The notes under the pieces were generated by a model that worked only from the letters and a program-made list of their open reading frames with translations, made no database searches and had not been told where the DNA came from. From Flavobacterium sp. KMS (GTDB taxonomy: Bacteria; Bacteroidota; Bacteroidia; Flavobacteriales; Flavobacteriaceae), in contig NZ_JSYP01000018.1 in the NCBI RefSeq assembly GCF_000813005.1, forward strand, positions 1 through 64,000: a DNA stretch of 64,000 bases, given 5' to 3'. The position numbers were made by a program, and so were the translations under genes. Below, piece after piece: positions 52,065 to 61,328 of this stretch (position 1 is its first letter; the number at the start of each line of letters is the position of its first letter).

Positions 52065-52099
52065 TTGGGTTGCAAAATTATAAAATTTTTGCAACCCAA
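52065..52099 (-). promoter_or_regulatory. Perfect inverted repeat with the tig -7 box inside
   Basis: TTGGGTTGCAAAA (52065-52077) is matched exactly by TTTTGCAACCCAA (52087-52099). On the minus strand it is 59 bases after the stop of the small membrane protein gene and could end that transcript. The same stretch holds TAATTTTG (52073-52080, minus strand), a good -7 box 34 bases before the tig ATG. So a terminator and a promoter seem to share the same bases. Confidence 0.65.
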
Positions 52100-52157
52100 C
52101 CAAGCTTTTTAATATATTGATAAGAAGTGCTTTTTAATACACTTTCTTATTACTCAT

Positions 52158-52502
52158 TTATTTATCCTCTCCTAACACTTTATATGTAATCGACTGTAGT
52201 ATAGATAGTACGATACTAAAAATTAATGCTGTCCAAAATGAGTCGACTGTAAACCCGCCAACAATTTTAGTACACAACAAAATAATTAGCGCATTGATAA
52301 CTAATAAAAACAAGCCAAACGTAAGTAAAGTAACTGGTAATGTGAACAATACCAACAATGGTTTTATAAAAATGTTAAGCAATCCTAATACCACAGCAAC
52401 AATTAAAGCAATAGTAAAACTAGCTACGTGAACGCCTGGCATAAAATGAGCAATTAGCAATACTAAACCTGCGGTAATCAATATTCTGAGTAGTAATTTC
52501 AT
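52158..52502 (-). CDS. Phage holin family 4-type small membrane protein
   Basis: The 114-residue protein has four membrane segments and short loops (LLLRILITAGLVLLIAHF, then PGVHVASFTIALIVAVVLGLLN in parts, and the end SFWTALIFSIVLSILQSI). The central FIKPLLVLFTLPVTLLTFGLF motif, cut to KPLLVLFTLPVT, is typical of the Phage_holin_4_2 / DUF360 family, whose members are mostly chromosomal and not phage-related. Function is unknown. It lies 55 bases downstream of the alpha/beta hydrolase. Confidence 0.88.
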   Translation of the reverse strand: MKLLLRILITAGLVLLIAHFMPGVHVASFTIALIVAVVLGLLNIFIKPLLVLFTLPVTLLTFGLFLLVINALIILLCTKIVGGFTVDSFWTALIFSIVLSILQSITYKVLGEDK

Positions 52503-52557
52503 ATTTTTTCGTTTTAAAATTCATTTAAAAGTAATAAAATTTTCATCAAAAGAATAA

Positions 52558-53322
52558 TTATTTCTTCAAAAACTCAATGGATAGTTCGTAAAACATCTTA
52601 GGATTTTCGGCATGTAGCCAATGTCCAACGTTAGGAATTGTCTCGATGTTAGCGTCTGGAAAATGCTGTTTGATATTCTCAAAATCCGAATCTAAAATAT
52701 ATCTCGAAGCTCCTCCTCTAATAAACAATGTAGGATTATTAAAAACTAAATTAGCATCTAATTCTTTACCAATAGCTTCTAAGTTTGTATTAAAAACTGG
52801 TAAATTAAATCGGAATGCTAATTGTCCCGGTTCAAGCCAATACAAATTTTTCATTAAGAATTGTCTTGTTCCAAAATCAGAAATATACTCTGCCAAAATA
52901 GCTTCGACATCGTTACGACTTGGCTTTATCGAAAAATCGACTGCATTTAATCCCGCCAAAATATCCTGATGGTGTTGCGGATAATATTTAGGAGCAATAT
53001 CGGCAACAATTAATTCATTAACTTTTTCAGGATGTGTTGCTGCAAAAAACATAGCCGTTTTACCTCCCATCGAATGTCCAATGATATCGACTTCATCTAA
53101 ATTATTAGCTTCACAATATTCTAAAACATCTTGCACCATCGCCTCATAAGTAAATACATCCGAATGAAAGCTACGCCCGTGGTTACGTAAATCTAAAATA
53201 TGAACCTGAAAACCATCGGCAGCAAATTGTGTCCCTAACGTTTTCCAATTATCAGACATTCCTAAAAATCCATGAAGAATCAATAATGGCTTGCCTTCGC
53301 CTTCTATTTTTGAGTATAACAT
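52558..53322 (-). CDS. Alpha/beta hydrolase (YbfF-like esterase)
   Basis: The 254-residue protein has the oxyanion motif ILHGFLGMSDNW, the nucleophile elbow IGHSMGGKTAM with the serine in GHSMG, the acid region ADIAPKYYPQHH, and the catalytic histidine in NVGHWLHAENP. LRNHGRSFHS is typical of the YbfF esterase group. It would hydrolyse an ester or acyl-CoA in the cytoplasm. The substrate is unknown. Confidence 0.9.
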   Translation of the reverse strand: MLYSKIEGEGKPLLILHGFLGMSDNWKTLGTQFAADGFQVHILDLRNHGRSFHSDVFTYEAMVQDVLEYCEANNLDEVDIIGHSMGGKTAMFFAATHPEKVNELIVADIAPKYYPQHHQDILAGLNAVDFSIKPSRNDVEAILAEYISDFGTRQFLMKNLYWLEPGQLAFRFNLPVFNTNLEAIGKELDANLVFNNPTLFIRGGASRYILDSDFENIKQHFPDANIETIPNVGHWLHAENPKMFYELSIEFLKK

Positions 53323-53409
53323 TTAATATAATTTTATTTTTAATTAACTAAATCATACTACAAAGGTAAAAAACTAATTTAACCTAGCGAAAATCACTAA
53401 AATCAGGTA

Positions 53410-53439
53410 TTGCGACATCGTTATATAAGTGTAATTTTG
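53410..53439 (+). promoter_or_regulatory. Promoter of the unknown lipoprotein gene
   Basis: TTG at 53410-53412 and TAATTTTG at 53432-53439 are separated by 19 bases, a good Bacteroidota promoter. The leader is about 95 bases long. Confidence 0.65.
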
Positions 53440-53541
53440 CACGAAATTTATTTCTTTTAACAAAAAGTTTGAATTTTAAATTCTACCAAGTCGATTATTA
53501 AGAATTAACAAATTAGACACCCTTAACTTAAACCCTTTACC

Positions 53542-54957
53542 ATGATTAAAAAATTATTTTTAGCCTCTGTGATTCTTTCGCAGCTTACTATTTCGTGTTC
53601 AAGTAATGACGACGAAACTATTACCGATCCAGATCCTATTACAAAAGAAGAAACATTACAAGAACAAATTGCTAGAATTAGCAAATTACCTTACTCTTCT
53701 TTAGCTCCTGCTGACCAAAAAGTAAAACTTGAGGTTGAAGCAAATGAAATGCTTGTACAAATGGAGAAAACGAAAACTTCTGGTGCAATCGAAGCTATCC
53801 AAAATTTAGGAAATTTACTAAGTCTTAGCCCAGCTGATATTTTTGGAGGAAAAAATGGAAATGAAGTAGAAGACATTTTAAAAGTAGCTGATGTTTACGG
53901 TATTTATACTTGGAACAACACTGACAAAATTTGGACTAAAGCATCTTCAAGTACAGAGTTAAAATTTGTTTTCCCTGCTAAAGCAAATGGAACAGAAAAC
54001 AACGCAATATTTTCTGCTAAAAGTGTTTCTTCTGACATAAAAGTAGCGTTTACAGACACTTACGGAAGCTGGTCATATGACCCAATAAAAGAAGAAATGA
54101 TTCAAACTCCAACAATAAATGATTACTTCTTTTTACCTACATCTGCAGATGCAATTTTAACAATTGGTGGCGCTCAAGCTGCAACTTTTGTAACTAATGC
54201 AAAATACACTAACGGAATCGTAGCTCCAGACCAAGCTAGCTACAAAATGGTATTAAACGATGGATATACTCTTGAAGTAACTGGTAACAAAAAAGCTACT
54301 GACAACACTGGTAAAGGTTCATTTACATATAACGGAAAGAATTTAGTAGAATTTACTGCAGGAAGTACTGCAGATATTGATGGTTTATTAAAAGAAGAAC
54401 CACTTGCGCAATACAGAGGTAAAGCGAATGGATTAGCAAAAATAATGGATAACTTTCTTATTGTTGCTAATACAGACAATGAAGGAGAAGCAAAAGATGA
54501 TGAAGCTTTAGAGAAAAGCTTAGTTTATCCTGACTATCCTAATGACAGCTATAAACGTAATAGTGATTACAAAGCATATTATACAGCAAGAAATACATAC
54601 CGTCAAAAGCTATCTGAAGGCAATGTAAATAATTCAAATAAAAACACCAAACTAATTTTAGTATCTAAAAAAGACGGAACTAAGATTGCAGACATTATTC
54701 AACGTTCTGAAAAAGGGTATAGCTACACCTCAGAATTACCTGTTTGGGTAGCTCGTACAGGCAATTCTTATCCTGAAGGTGGATATTGGTCATTCTGGGA
54801 AAACAATCCAGAGATATTTACTAATCAAGAATACGAAGAAGTATCTTATTTAAAATTCAATGACAATACTCAAGTAGCAATGAGCGTTTATTTCTCAGAA
54901 GGATTTGAAAAAATAAAAGCTGATTTCGATAAATTTTTAGGAAGTTTTAAAAGATAA
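53542..54957 (+). CDS. Large unknown lipoprotein
   Basis: The 471-residue precursor has a lipoprotein signal ending LTISC followed by SSNDDE, a typical start of surface or periplasmic lipoproteins. The mature protein has no domain that I recognise. It is rich in strands, with a helical N-terminal part (KEETLQEQIARISKLP, about 37-52), motifs such as DVYGIYTWNNTDKIWTKAS and KLILVSKKDGTKIADIIQR, and an aromatic stretch GGYWSFWENNPEIF near the end. It has its own promoter and ends at a strong terminator shared with the convergent DUF4249 gene. Confidence 0.7.
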   Translation: MIKKLFLASVILSQLTISCSSNDDETITDPDPITKEETLQEQIARISKLPYSSLAPADQKVKLEVEANEMLVQMEKTKTSGAIEAIQNLGNLLSLSPADIFGGKNGNEVEDILKVADVYGIYTWNNTDKIWTKASSSTELKFVFPAKANGTENNAIFSAKSVSSDIKVAFTDTYGSWSYDPIKEEMIQTPTINDYFFLPTSADAILTIGGAQAATFVTNAKYTNGIVAPDQASYKMVLNDGYTLEVTGNKKATDNTGKGSFTYNGKNLVEFTAGSTADIDGLLKEEPLAQYRGKANGLAKIMDNFLIVANTDNEGEAKDDEALEKSLVYPDYPNDSYKRNSDYKAYYTARNTYRQKLSEGNVNNSNKNTKLILVSKKDGTKIADIIQRSEKGYSYTSELPVWVARTGNSYPEGGYWSFWENNPEIFTNQEYEEVSYLKFNDNTQVAMSVYFSEGFEKIKADFDKFLGSFKR

Positions 54958-54980
54958 TTTACCTTTAAAATAATTAATCT

Positions 54981-55013
54981 AAAGCCGATTTGAAAACAAT
55001 TCAAATCGGCTTT
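54981..55013. terminator. Perfect bidirectional terminator
   Basis: AAAGCCGATTTGAA (54981-54994) pairs with TTCAAATCGGCTTT (55000-55013) around AACAA. A T run follows on the plus strand. The right arm touches the stop codon of the convergent DUF4249 gene. Confidence 0.93.
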
Positions 55014-55866
55014 ATTTTTTTGAAACCGTTTTAACCTGAACGGTACTTTGTCCGTAACCAGCCCAAATACCTACTCCACCTTTTATATTCGATTTTAAAC
55101 TTGTATTAGAAGGATAAATTGGATTTTTACTGTTTACTATTTCGTTTTGCCAACTGTTCCAGAAATCAAATGCCTCTTTGTTCATCGTTCTTAGTTTTAC
55201 AAAAATTAAATCTCCATCGGTAAAATACGGCGTGAATTTAGTTTTAGGAAAAAGTAAAATCCCTCTGTTTATTTGCATAGAAACAGAATGAGTTTCAAAT
55301 TTTTCATCATCCAGATTCCCATAAAAAGCAGGAACAAAAATTGGTTCTTTCTTATCTATTTTTGTAGCAATTTGATAATAATTCTTTTCGTTTACAGGAT
55401 CATCAAACTTTATAAAAGCATATCCTGTAGTATCACTCACATTCTTCTTTTCGTATGTTGCACTTATAATTGGTACTGTTTTAGGAATACTTGTAGTAGC
55501 TTCTAATACTCTATTTAAATACTCCACTTTTAATGTATAGGTCTTCCCTGCTTTCCCAATTATATCGCTACCAAAATATACAAATGGTGGAACTCTGTCA
55601 TCATCATTCTTAACTCTTAAAACCTCTGTGGTTTCTCCATCCGATACTGTTATCTTAGCCGAACGTATTACATGATCTAAAACATTGGTAGAATCAATAA
55701 CATCATTTATTGGTATCGTTCTCGATAATATTACCTGTGGCCCATCTCCTTCTTCAATCCATCCTTCAACAGCCAGTTTCGATTCTAATTTAATTCCATC
55801 ACTAAAAGTATCATTATTACAGCTACACGCTATAATCATCAAAAGAAATAAAATGCATTTTTTCAT
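55012..55866 (-). CDS. DUF4249 lipoprotein
   Basis: The 284-residue protein has a lipoprotein signal with the lipobox IACSC, then the DUF4249 pattern: LAVEGWIEEGDGPQVILSRT, AKITVSDGETTEV, VEYLNRVLEATTSIP and the end region GGVGIWAGYG. DUF4249 proteins are surface-exposed or periplasmic beta-rich lipoproteins that in Bacteroidota are nearly always encoded next to a TonB-dependent receptor, as here. The start lies three bases after the receptor stop, so they are co-translated. It may help ligand capture in the place of a SusD, but this is not shown. Confidence 0.9.
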   Translation of the reverse strand: MKKCILFLLMIIACSCNNDTFSDGIKLESKLAVEGWIEEGDGPQVILSRTIPINDVIDSTNVLDHVIRSAKITVSDGETTEVLRVKNDDDRVPPFVYFGSDIIGKAGKTYTLKVEYLNRVLEATTSIPKTVPIISATYEKKNVSDTTGYAFIKFDDPVNEKNYYQIATKIDKKEPIFVPAFYGNLDDEKFETHSVSMQINRGILLFPKTKFTPYFTDGDLIFVKLRTMNKEAFDFWNSWQNEIVNSKNPIYPSNTSLKSNIKGGVGIWAGYGQSTVQVKTVSKK

Positions 55867-55869
55867 CGT

Positions 55870-58146
55870 TTAAAATTTAAATCTCCAACTTATAGAAGGA
55901 AGTATTCGATACAAAACCTTTTTCTCTGGCTTAACAATTACACTATTTTTATCTTCATTCATAATCACACTTAACACCACATAAACAGGATTCTCAACAC
56001 TAAATGTATTATATACAGAAAAATTAAGAGCACTTTCCTTTCTAGCAGTTTTTGTAAAATAATAATTAACCGAAAAATCTGTTCGAATATAATTTGGCAT
56101 TTGTGCATTATTATACTCAGAATATTCCTTTACCGGATTATTATTTATAAAGTACCAAGATGTTGGCATAGTAAAACGATTACCTGAACTAAAAATTTGA
56201 GTAACTCCAAAATTCCATTTTGTGCTTAAATCATACGTTCCTACCAATGCCAAATTATGGCGTCTGTCATATTTTGCATAATAAGTATTCCCATTATTAA
56301 GCTTATCAAAATTTCTATCAGACCAACTCAAGGTATAACTTATCCATCCTTTAAACCTACCACTACTTTTTTTGAGCATAAACTCTAATCCGTATGCTTT
56401 TCCATTCCCTTCTAACAAATCATTTTTTAGTGTCGAAATTTGATTGAACTGTGTAACTCCATAAGGATATTCAAGCAAATGCTTCATCGAGCGATAAAAT
56501 GCCCCAAACGAAGAACTAAAACTTTTCGAAATTGTTTGATTTGAACCTAAAGCAAATTCGTTTGAAGATTGTGCAGGAATTCCATCGGTACTCGCAACCC
56601 AAAAATCAGTAGGAATCCCTACACTCGAAGTTGTTATTAAATTTAAATATTGATTTTGTCTATTATAAGAAGCATAAAACGAGAGATTCTTATTCATATA
56701 ATAATTAAGGACAGCACGTGGTTGAAAATGCAAATACGATTTTGATCCCGAATTATAATAGTTAATTCTTAAACCTAATTCTGCAATTAAATTATCTAAT
56801 AACTTTGGTTTTGCTGTCGTAAAAACCGCCAGTTCATTAGCTTTAATTAGATTGTTTTGATTGGCATTATTCGCAGTGCTTAAATTTTCTATCTCAATTT
56901 TTTGTGGCTGCAAATTATGATGAACATATTGTAAACCTGATTCAAAAGGAATTCCTTTTATCGAATAATCAACCGAATTGGTAAATCCAAAATCTTCTAC
57001 AAATGATGAAATCCCCATTTGTATCGTCGATTGCTCCATATCTAACTCGTTTGTATATCGCGTATAATAAATAGCATTAGACATTGTTACATCAGAAGAT
57101 AACTTAGAAACTAAAGTAGGCGATATATTAAAATTACTCCATTTTAAACTCGCATCCAAAGCCAGATTAGAGTCATTTATTCGTAATTTGTCAGCACTTG
57201 TAAAAGCTGAGACAGTTAATAAGTTGTTTTTAGAAATCTCGGTAACAAAAGTTAAGTTAGCATCCGAAAATCCGTATTTCATATCCTGAACATCTTCATC
57301 CTTAGAATTTGAACTAACCAGCGGAGCAATTATTTCGTCGATATATGTTTTTCTTCCTGAGATTGTAATTCCGGTTTTTTCGCTAATCGGAATACCTAAT
57401 GTAATTTGTGATGCCAGCAAACCAACATTTCCTTGAACTGTAAACTCTGAAGGAATTTTTTTATTAGGAATTAATAAAGTTGTTGAACTTAAACGTCCTC
57501 CATATTTTGAGTTTGAACTTGATTTATCAAATTCAACTTCTTGTATATGATCTGTATTATAAAACGGAAAAACACCTAATAAATGTGACATTCCATAAAT
57601 CGGCGTTCCATCATACAACATAGAGTTATGCCCAGGATCTCCTCCTCTTACATACAAATATCCATTTGCATCACCAGAATTCTGCACTCCAGGTGTTAGC
57701 TGCAAAATCTTAACGATATCAGTTGTTCCCAAAACAGTTGGAACCGTAGATAATTCTTTAGGGCTAAAAGATAGTTTACTGCCAGAAAGATTTGTAATTG
57801 CCTTTTTTTTATCATTAGCTATCACTACTTCTTTTAAAAGAGAAATATCTCCTTTTAACTCAATAATGATTATTGTGTCGCTCTTACAATCAAAACTGAT
57901 AGATTTTTCCAGATATCCAAAATGATTAACCTTAAGTTTAACTAATCCCAATGGAAGATTTTGGGTAAAGTGACCCAAAGTATCACTCGTAGAATAGTAA
58001 TATTTATTATTAACTTCAAAAGAAATGTTTACTCCAATTAGGCTTTCATTTTCTAATGTTTTCACAGTTCCTGCTATTGTAGCTTTAGATTGTGAAAATA
58101 GGTTAGAAAAACAGAGTAAACAAAATAAAATAATTAGTCTCAACAC
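55870..58146 (-). CDS. TonB-dependent receptor paired with DUF4249
   Basis: The 758-residue outer-membrane protein has a signal peptide (cleavage after LFSQ), a CarboxypepD_reg-like domain (about 20-105, ATIAGTVKTLENESLIGVNI), a plug (LKEVVIANDKKKA to QEVEFDKSSSNSKYGGRLS, with LYVRGGDPGHNSMLYDG) and a barrel ending in RILPSISWRFKF with the terminal Phe. It is one of the smaller, non-SusC receptors. With DUF4249 it forms an uptake pair of unknown substrate; no hydrolase or regulator is adjacent. Confidence 0.9.
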   Translation of the reverse strand: MLRLIILFCLLCFSNLFSQSKATIAGTVKTLENESLIGVNISFEVNNKYYYSTSDTLGHFTQNLPLGLVKLKVNHFGYLEKSISFDCKSDTIIIIELKGDISLLKEVVIANDKKKAITNLSGSKLSFSPKELSTVPTVLGTTDIVKILQLTPGVQNSGDANGYLYVRGGDPGHNSMLYDGTPIYGMSHLLGVFPFYNTDHIQEVEFDKSSSNSKYGGRLSSTTLLIPNKKIPSEFTVQGNVGLLASQITLGIPISEKTGITISGRKTYIDEIIAPLVSSNSKDEDVQDMKYGFSDANLTFVTEISKNNLLTVSAFTSADKLRINDSNLALDASLKWSNFNISPTLVSKLSSDVTMSNAIYYTRYTNELDMEQSTIQMGISSFVEDFGFTNSVDYSIKGIPFESGLQYVHHNLQPQKIEIENLSTANNANQNNLIKANELAVFTTAKPKLLDNLIAELGLRINYYNSGSKSYLHFQPRAVLNYYMNKNLSFYASYNRQNQYLNLITTSSVGIPTDFWVASTDGIPAQSSNEFALGSNQTISKSFSSSFGAFYRSMKHLLEYPYGVTQFNQISTLKNDLLEGNGKAYGLEFMLKKSSGRFKGWISYTLSWSDRNFDKLNNGNTYYAKYDRRHNLALVGTYDLSTKWNFGVTQIFSSGNRFTMPTSWYFINNNPVKEYSEYNNAQMPNYIRTDFSVNYYFTKTARKESALNFSVYNTFSVENPVYVVLSVIMNEDKNSVIVKPEKKVLYRILPSISWRFKF

Positions 58147-58224
58147 TTAATTTTAATAAGAAAAGTGCGAAAGTAAACAATTATAACCCAATTACATCAG
58201 GTTATAATTGTTTTAATTACTATG

Positions 58225-58938
58225 TTATTTTAGTTTACGTAAGTACATATTAACTACATTATCTAAACCAAGATAAATAGCTTCCGAAATCAAAGCATGT
58301 CCGATAGAAACTTCTAATAAACCTGGGATATTTTGTTTAAAAAACTCAATATTATCCAAACTTAAATCATGGCCTGCATTAATCCCTAAATTAAGTTCGT
58401 TTGCCAGTTTTGCAGCAGCAACATATGGATCTATTCCATTTTTATTCCCTAAACTGTATTGATGTGCAAAAGCTTCGGTATATAATTCAATTCTATCCGT
58501 TCCTGTTTTCTTAGCACCTTCAATAATTTCTAAAACTGGATCGACAAAAATCGATGTTCTGATTCCGTTACGCTGAAATTCCTGAATAACTTCGGTTAAA
58601 TATGATTGATTTTTTATAGTATCCCAACCTGCAGAAGATGTAATTGCTCCAATAGCATCAGGAACTAATGTTACCTGTGTTGGCTTACATTCTAAAACCA
58701 AATCGATAAAATTATGTTGAGGATTCCCTTCAATATTATATTCGGTATATACAATAGTTTTTAAATCACGTGCATCCTGATAACGGATATGGCGCTCATC
58801 TGGACGAGGATGTATTGTGATTCCTTCTCCTCCAAACTTCTGAATATCGGTAGCAACTTTTAATAAATCAGGTACATTTCCTCCTCGCGCGTTACGCAAC
58901 GTTGCAATTTTATTGATATTTACACTTAACTTTGTCAT
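58225..58938 (-). CDS. pdxJ: Pyridoxine 5'-phosphate synthase
   Basis: PdxJ makes pyridoxine phosphate from aminoacetone phosphate derivatives and deoxyxylulose phosphate. From the ATG at 58938 the protein has 237 residues, a normal length. It starts TKLSVNINKIATLRNARGG, contains GITIHPRPDERHIRYQDA, the TLVPDAIGAITSSAGW loop and ends in the INAGHDLSLDNIEFF phosphate site. A longer frame to 58965 adds nine residues outside the family. It diverges from the CBS gene, a neighbourhood common in Flavobacteria. Confidence 0.96.
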   Translation of the reverse strand: MTKLSVNINKIATLRNARGGNVPDLLKVATDIQKFGGEGITIHPRPDERHIRYQDARDLKTIVYTEYNIEGNPQHNFIDLVLECKPTQVTLVPDAIGAITSSAGWDTIKNQSYLTEVIQEFQRNGIRTSIFVDPVLEIIEGAKKTGTDRIELYTEAFAHQYSLGNKNGIDPYVAAAKLANELNLGINAGHDLSLDNIEFFKQNIPGLLEVSIGHALISEAIYLGLDNVVNMYLRKLK

Positions 58939-59053
58939 ATAAATGGATATTAATTCTAGTAACACTATATTTGTTACGACAAAAATACAAAGTAAAACTT
59001 AGGAGTTTTTGCTATTTTTTGATTATTTTGCATCAAATATTGCTGATTAATTT

Positions 59054-59713
59054 ATGACAGACATTACAAATTATATTACCAATGACTTTAGAGCAATCAA
59101 TAGCCAGGAAACCATAGCTTCGGTTCAGGATTTCTTTGCCGATTTGAGTTTCTCTCATTTTCCAGTTCTGGAAGATGGTGTTTACATTGGTAGTATCGCA
59201 TCCGACGATATTGAAACCTTTGATAGCGACAAGAAAGTAATTGATTATAAATATACTCTCGAACATTTTTTTGCTCGAAGCAACATGATCTGGCTAGATG
59301 TATTGGAGGTTTTTGCTAAAAACCACACCAATTTAATTCCTGTTTTAGACGAAAACAACACCTATCTTGGTTTTTATGAAATAACCGACATCATTAAGTT
59401 TTTTCACGAAACCCCTTTTTTAAAAGAACCAGGAGGAATTATAATTGTAAAAAAAGGACTTCTGGATTACTCTATGAGTGAGATTACTCAAATTGTAGAA
59501 AGTAACAACGGCAGGCTTTTAGGTATATTTGTTTCTGATGCTAGTGCAGATAGTGTTCAGATAACCATTAAAATTAGTTTAGGAGCGATGAATGAAATTA
59601 TTCAAACCTTCCGAAGATACAATTACGAAATTATATCAGAACACCAAGAAGACACATATATCAATAATTTAAAGGAACGCTCTGATTATTTAGACAAGTA
59701 CCTTAATATATAG
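59054..59713 (+). CDS. CBS domain pair protein with C-terminal ACT-like domain
   Basis: The 219-residue protein has two CBS motifs (about 5-58 and 65-125, with SFSHFPVLEDGVYIGSI and NLIPVLDENNTYLGFYEI) that bind adenine nucleotides. The C-terminal part (about 135-215) reads IIIVKKGLLDYSMSEITQIVES and RLLGIFVSD, a pattern like an ACT-like regulatory domain. The protein is cytoplasmic. It heads the run leading to nadK, uppS and bamA; the link to NAD metabolism by nucleotide sensing is possible but not shown. Confidence 0.85.
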   Translation: MTDITNYITNDFRAINSQETIASVQDFFADLSFSHFPVLEDGVYIGSIASDDIETFDSDKKVIDYKYTLEHFFARSNMIWLDVLEVFAKNHTNLIPVLDENNTYLGFYEITDIIKFFHETPFLKEPGGIIIVKKGLLDYSMSEITQIVESNNGRLLGIFVSDASADSVQITIKISLGAMNEIIQTFRRYNYEIISEHQEDTYINNLKERSDYLDKYLNI

Positions 59714-59730
59714 CTATAGAAAAAAGCGGG

Positions 59731-60258
59731 ATGATAGCATTTGACAATAGCCAACTAACAAAACTAGTGCAAAATGAAATTTCGGTTGAAGAATTAGAAA
59801 TTGACTTTATAAAACTAGGAAATCATTACAGTACTATTGACATCTTTGAAATCATCGAAATTTACATTAATGACCCTGGCATTGAAGGTTATAATTTTGA
59901 AAATTCAAATCTTACATTTAAAGAAAGACTAGAAAAACTCAAAACACTAAACGGATACATACATTTTGCTGGCGGACTTTCTTGCAGTGTTAAAGATCAA
60001 AAAATTTCGAATTTTACATTAACAAAAAAATACATTGAACCAATAATTAATTTTAATCGAGAAAATATAATTAAGTATCACGGAAAACCGGATTACGAAT
60101 TAATTGATGATTTATCTCATGGAGGTTTTGACTATGCGATTGACAGCTATATCTTAGTCTACAATAATTTAAATTTTTATTTAGACCCTAATCAAGATCA
60201 CTTAATAGAAATTTGCACAAAGAAATTAGACCTAAAATCGTTTACGATAAGACAATAA
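59731..60258 (+). CDS. Unknown protein inserted in the nadK cluster
   Basis: This 175-residue protein lies 17 bases after the CBS gene and 14 bases before nadK. It is acidic and soluble, with no signal or membrane segment. Distinct parts are DFIKLGNHYSTIDIFEIIEIYI, cut here to LGNHYSTIDIFEIIE, YIHFAGGLSCSVKDQKI, and a C-terminal block KYHGKPDYELIDDLSHGGFDYA with FYLDPNQDHLIEICT. The last block (a G-P turn, paired acidic residues, then Y and F-rich strands) resembles small immunity or SMI1-like proteins, but the match is only by pattern. In related clusters I would expect nadK directly after the CBS gene. Confidence 0.6.
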   Translation: MIAFDNSQLTKLVQNEISVEELEIDFIKLGNHYSTIDIFEIIEIYINDPGIEGYNFENSNLTFKERLEKLKTLNGYIHFAGGLSCSVKDQKISNFTLTKKYIEPIINFNRENIIKYHGKPDYELIDDLSHGGFDYAIDSYILVYNNLNFYLDPNQDHLIEICTKKLDLKSFTIRQ

Positions 60259-60272
60259 AGACCACGCAACAA

Positions 60273-61157
60273 ATGAAAGTAGCTATCTACGGACAATACT
60301 ATCTAAATAGTACAGACCCAATTATTAAAGACATATTTGTTTTTTTTACTTCTAATAATGTCGAAATGATTATCGAAGCCAATTTCCTGAAGATGCTTCA
60401 CGAAAAAAAGATAATCGAAAAAGAATACAAAACTTTTTCATCTCATACAGAATTAGACAGTAGCTTTGAAATGCTTATAAGCATTGGTGGTGATGGAACT
60501 ATTTTAAGAGCAGCAACCTTAATTCGCAATTCTGGAGTTCCTATTTTAGGAATTAATGCAGGACGCTTAGGATTTCTTGCTACTGTACAAAAAGAAAACA
60601 TAGCTGCTTTTATGCAATTTGTAATTGACAAAAAATACACTGTATCCGAAAGAACTTTATTAAGTTTAACAACTGAGCCAAGAAATGAAGCTATCGAAGA
60701 ACTTAATTTCGCAATGAATGAGGTAACAGTAAGCAGAAAAGACACTACTTCGATGATAACAGTAGACACTTATTTAAATGGTGAATACTTAAATTCTTAT
60801 TGGGCAGACGGATTAATTATATCAACACCAACAGGTTCAACGGGATATTCACTAAGTTGTGGTGGCCCAATATTAACTCCAGATGTAAACAGTCTTGTAA
60901 TTACGCCTATTGCACCCCATAATTTAACAGCCAGACCGCTTATAATTCCAGATAATACAGAAATTAAACTTCGCGTATCAGGAAGAGAGGATCATTATCT
61001 TATTTCTTTAGATTCAAGAATAGCATCGGTTAAAAACGAGTCTATTTTAACCATAAAGAAAACAGATTTTAAAATAAATATGGTCGAAATCCCAGGAGAA
61101 ACCTTTTTGAAGACCTTACGTAACAAACTACTTTGGGGCGAAGACAAAAGAAATTAA
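60273..61157 (+). CDS. nadK: NAD kinase
   Basis: NadK phosphorylates NAD to NADP. From the ATG at 60273 the protein has 294 residues. It starts MKVAIYGQYY and has the diagnostic GGDGT motif in ISIGGDGTILRAATLIR, the NE/D-rich loop GINAGRLGFLATV, the DGLIISTPTGSTGYSLSCGGP motif (cut to STPTGSTGYSLS) and a C-terminal SGREDHYLISLDS. A longer frame to 60213 overlaps the upstream gene and is not real. NAD kinase is the only NADP source, so the gene is expected to be essential. Confidence 0.96.
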   Translation: MKVAIYGQYYLNSTDPIIKDIFVFFTSNNVEMIIEANFLKMLHEKKIIEKEYKTFSSHTELDSSFEMLISIGGDGTILRAATLIRNSGVPILGINAGRLGFLATVQKENIAAFMQFVIDKKYTVSERTLLSLTTEPRNEAIEELNFAMNEVTVSRKDTTSMITVDTYLNGEYLNSYWADGLIISTPTGSTGYSLSCGGPILTPDVNSLVITPIAPHNLTARPLIIPDNTEIKLRVSGREDHYLISLDSRIASVKNESILTIKKTDFKINMVEIPGETFLKTLRNKLLWGEDKRN

Positions 61158-61302
61158 GTTCTTTTTAAACATACGACATACTTTTGTAGTTTTTTTCTCG
61201 TTTTGCAAGTATCGAATATCCAGTAATTGTTGAGATATTTCATCTTTAATTCAAAAAAAGACAGATTTAACTTAATCAGCATTGATTCGTATTGATAATT
61301 AT

Positions 61303-61310
61303 TATATTTG
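61303..61310 (+). promoter_or_regulatory. -7 box of the DUF6089 gene
   Basis: TATATTTG fits TAnnTTTG, with TTG at about 61283 as a possible -33 element. It lies 19 bases before the DUF6089 ATG. Confidence 0.6.
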
Positions 61311-61328
61311 CACGCAATTTTTAATTAA

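Noticed and set aside
52158..52502. Holin-like protein as a sign of a prophage
   Set aside because: The Phage_holin_4_2/DUF360 type is a common chromosomal membrane protein, and there are no other phage genes in the window.
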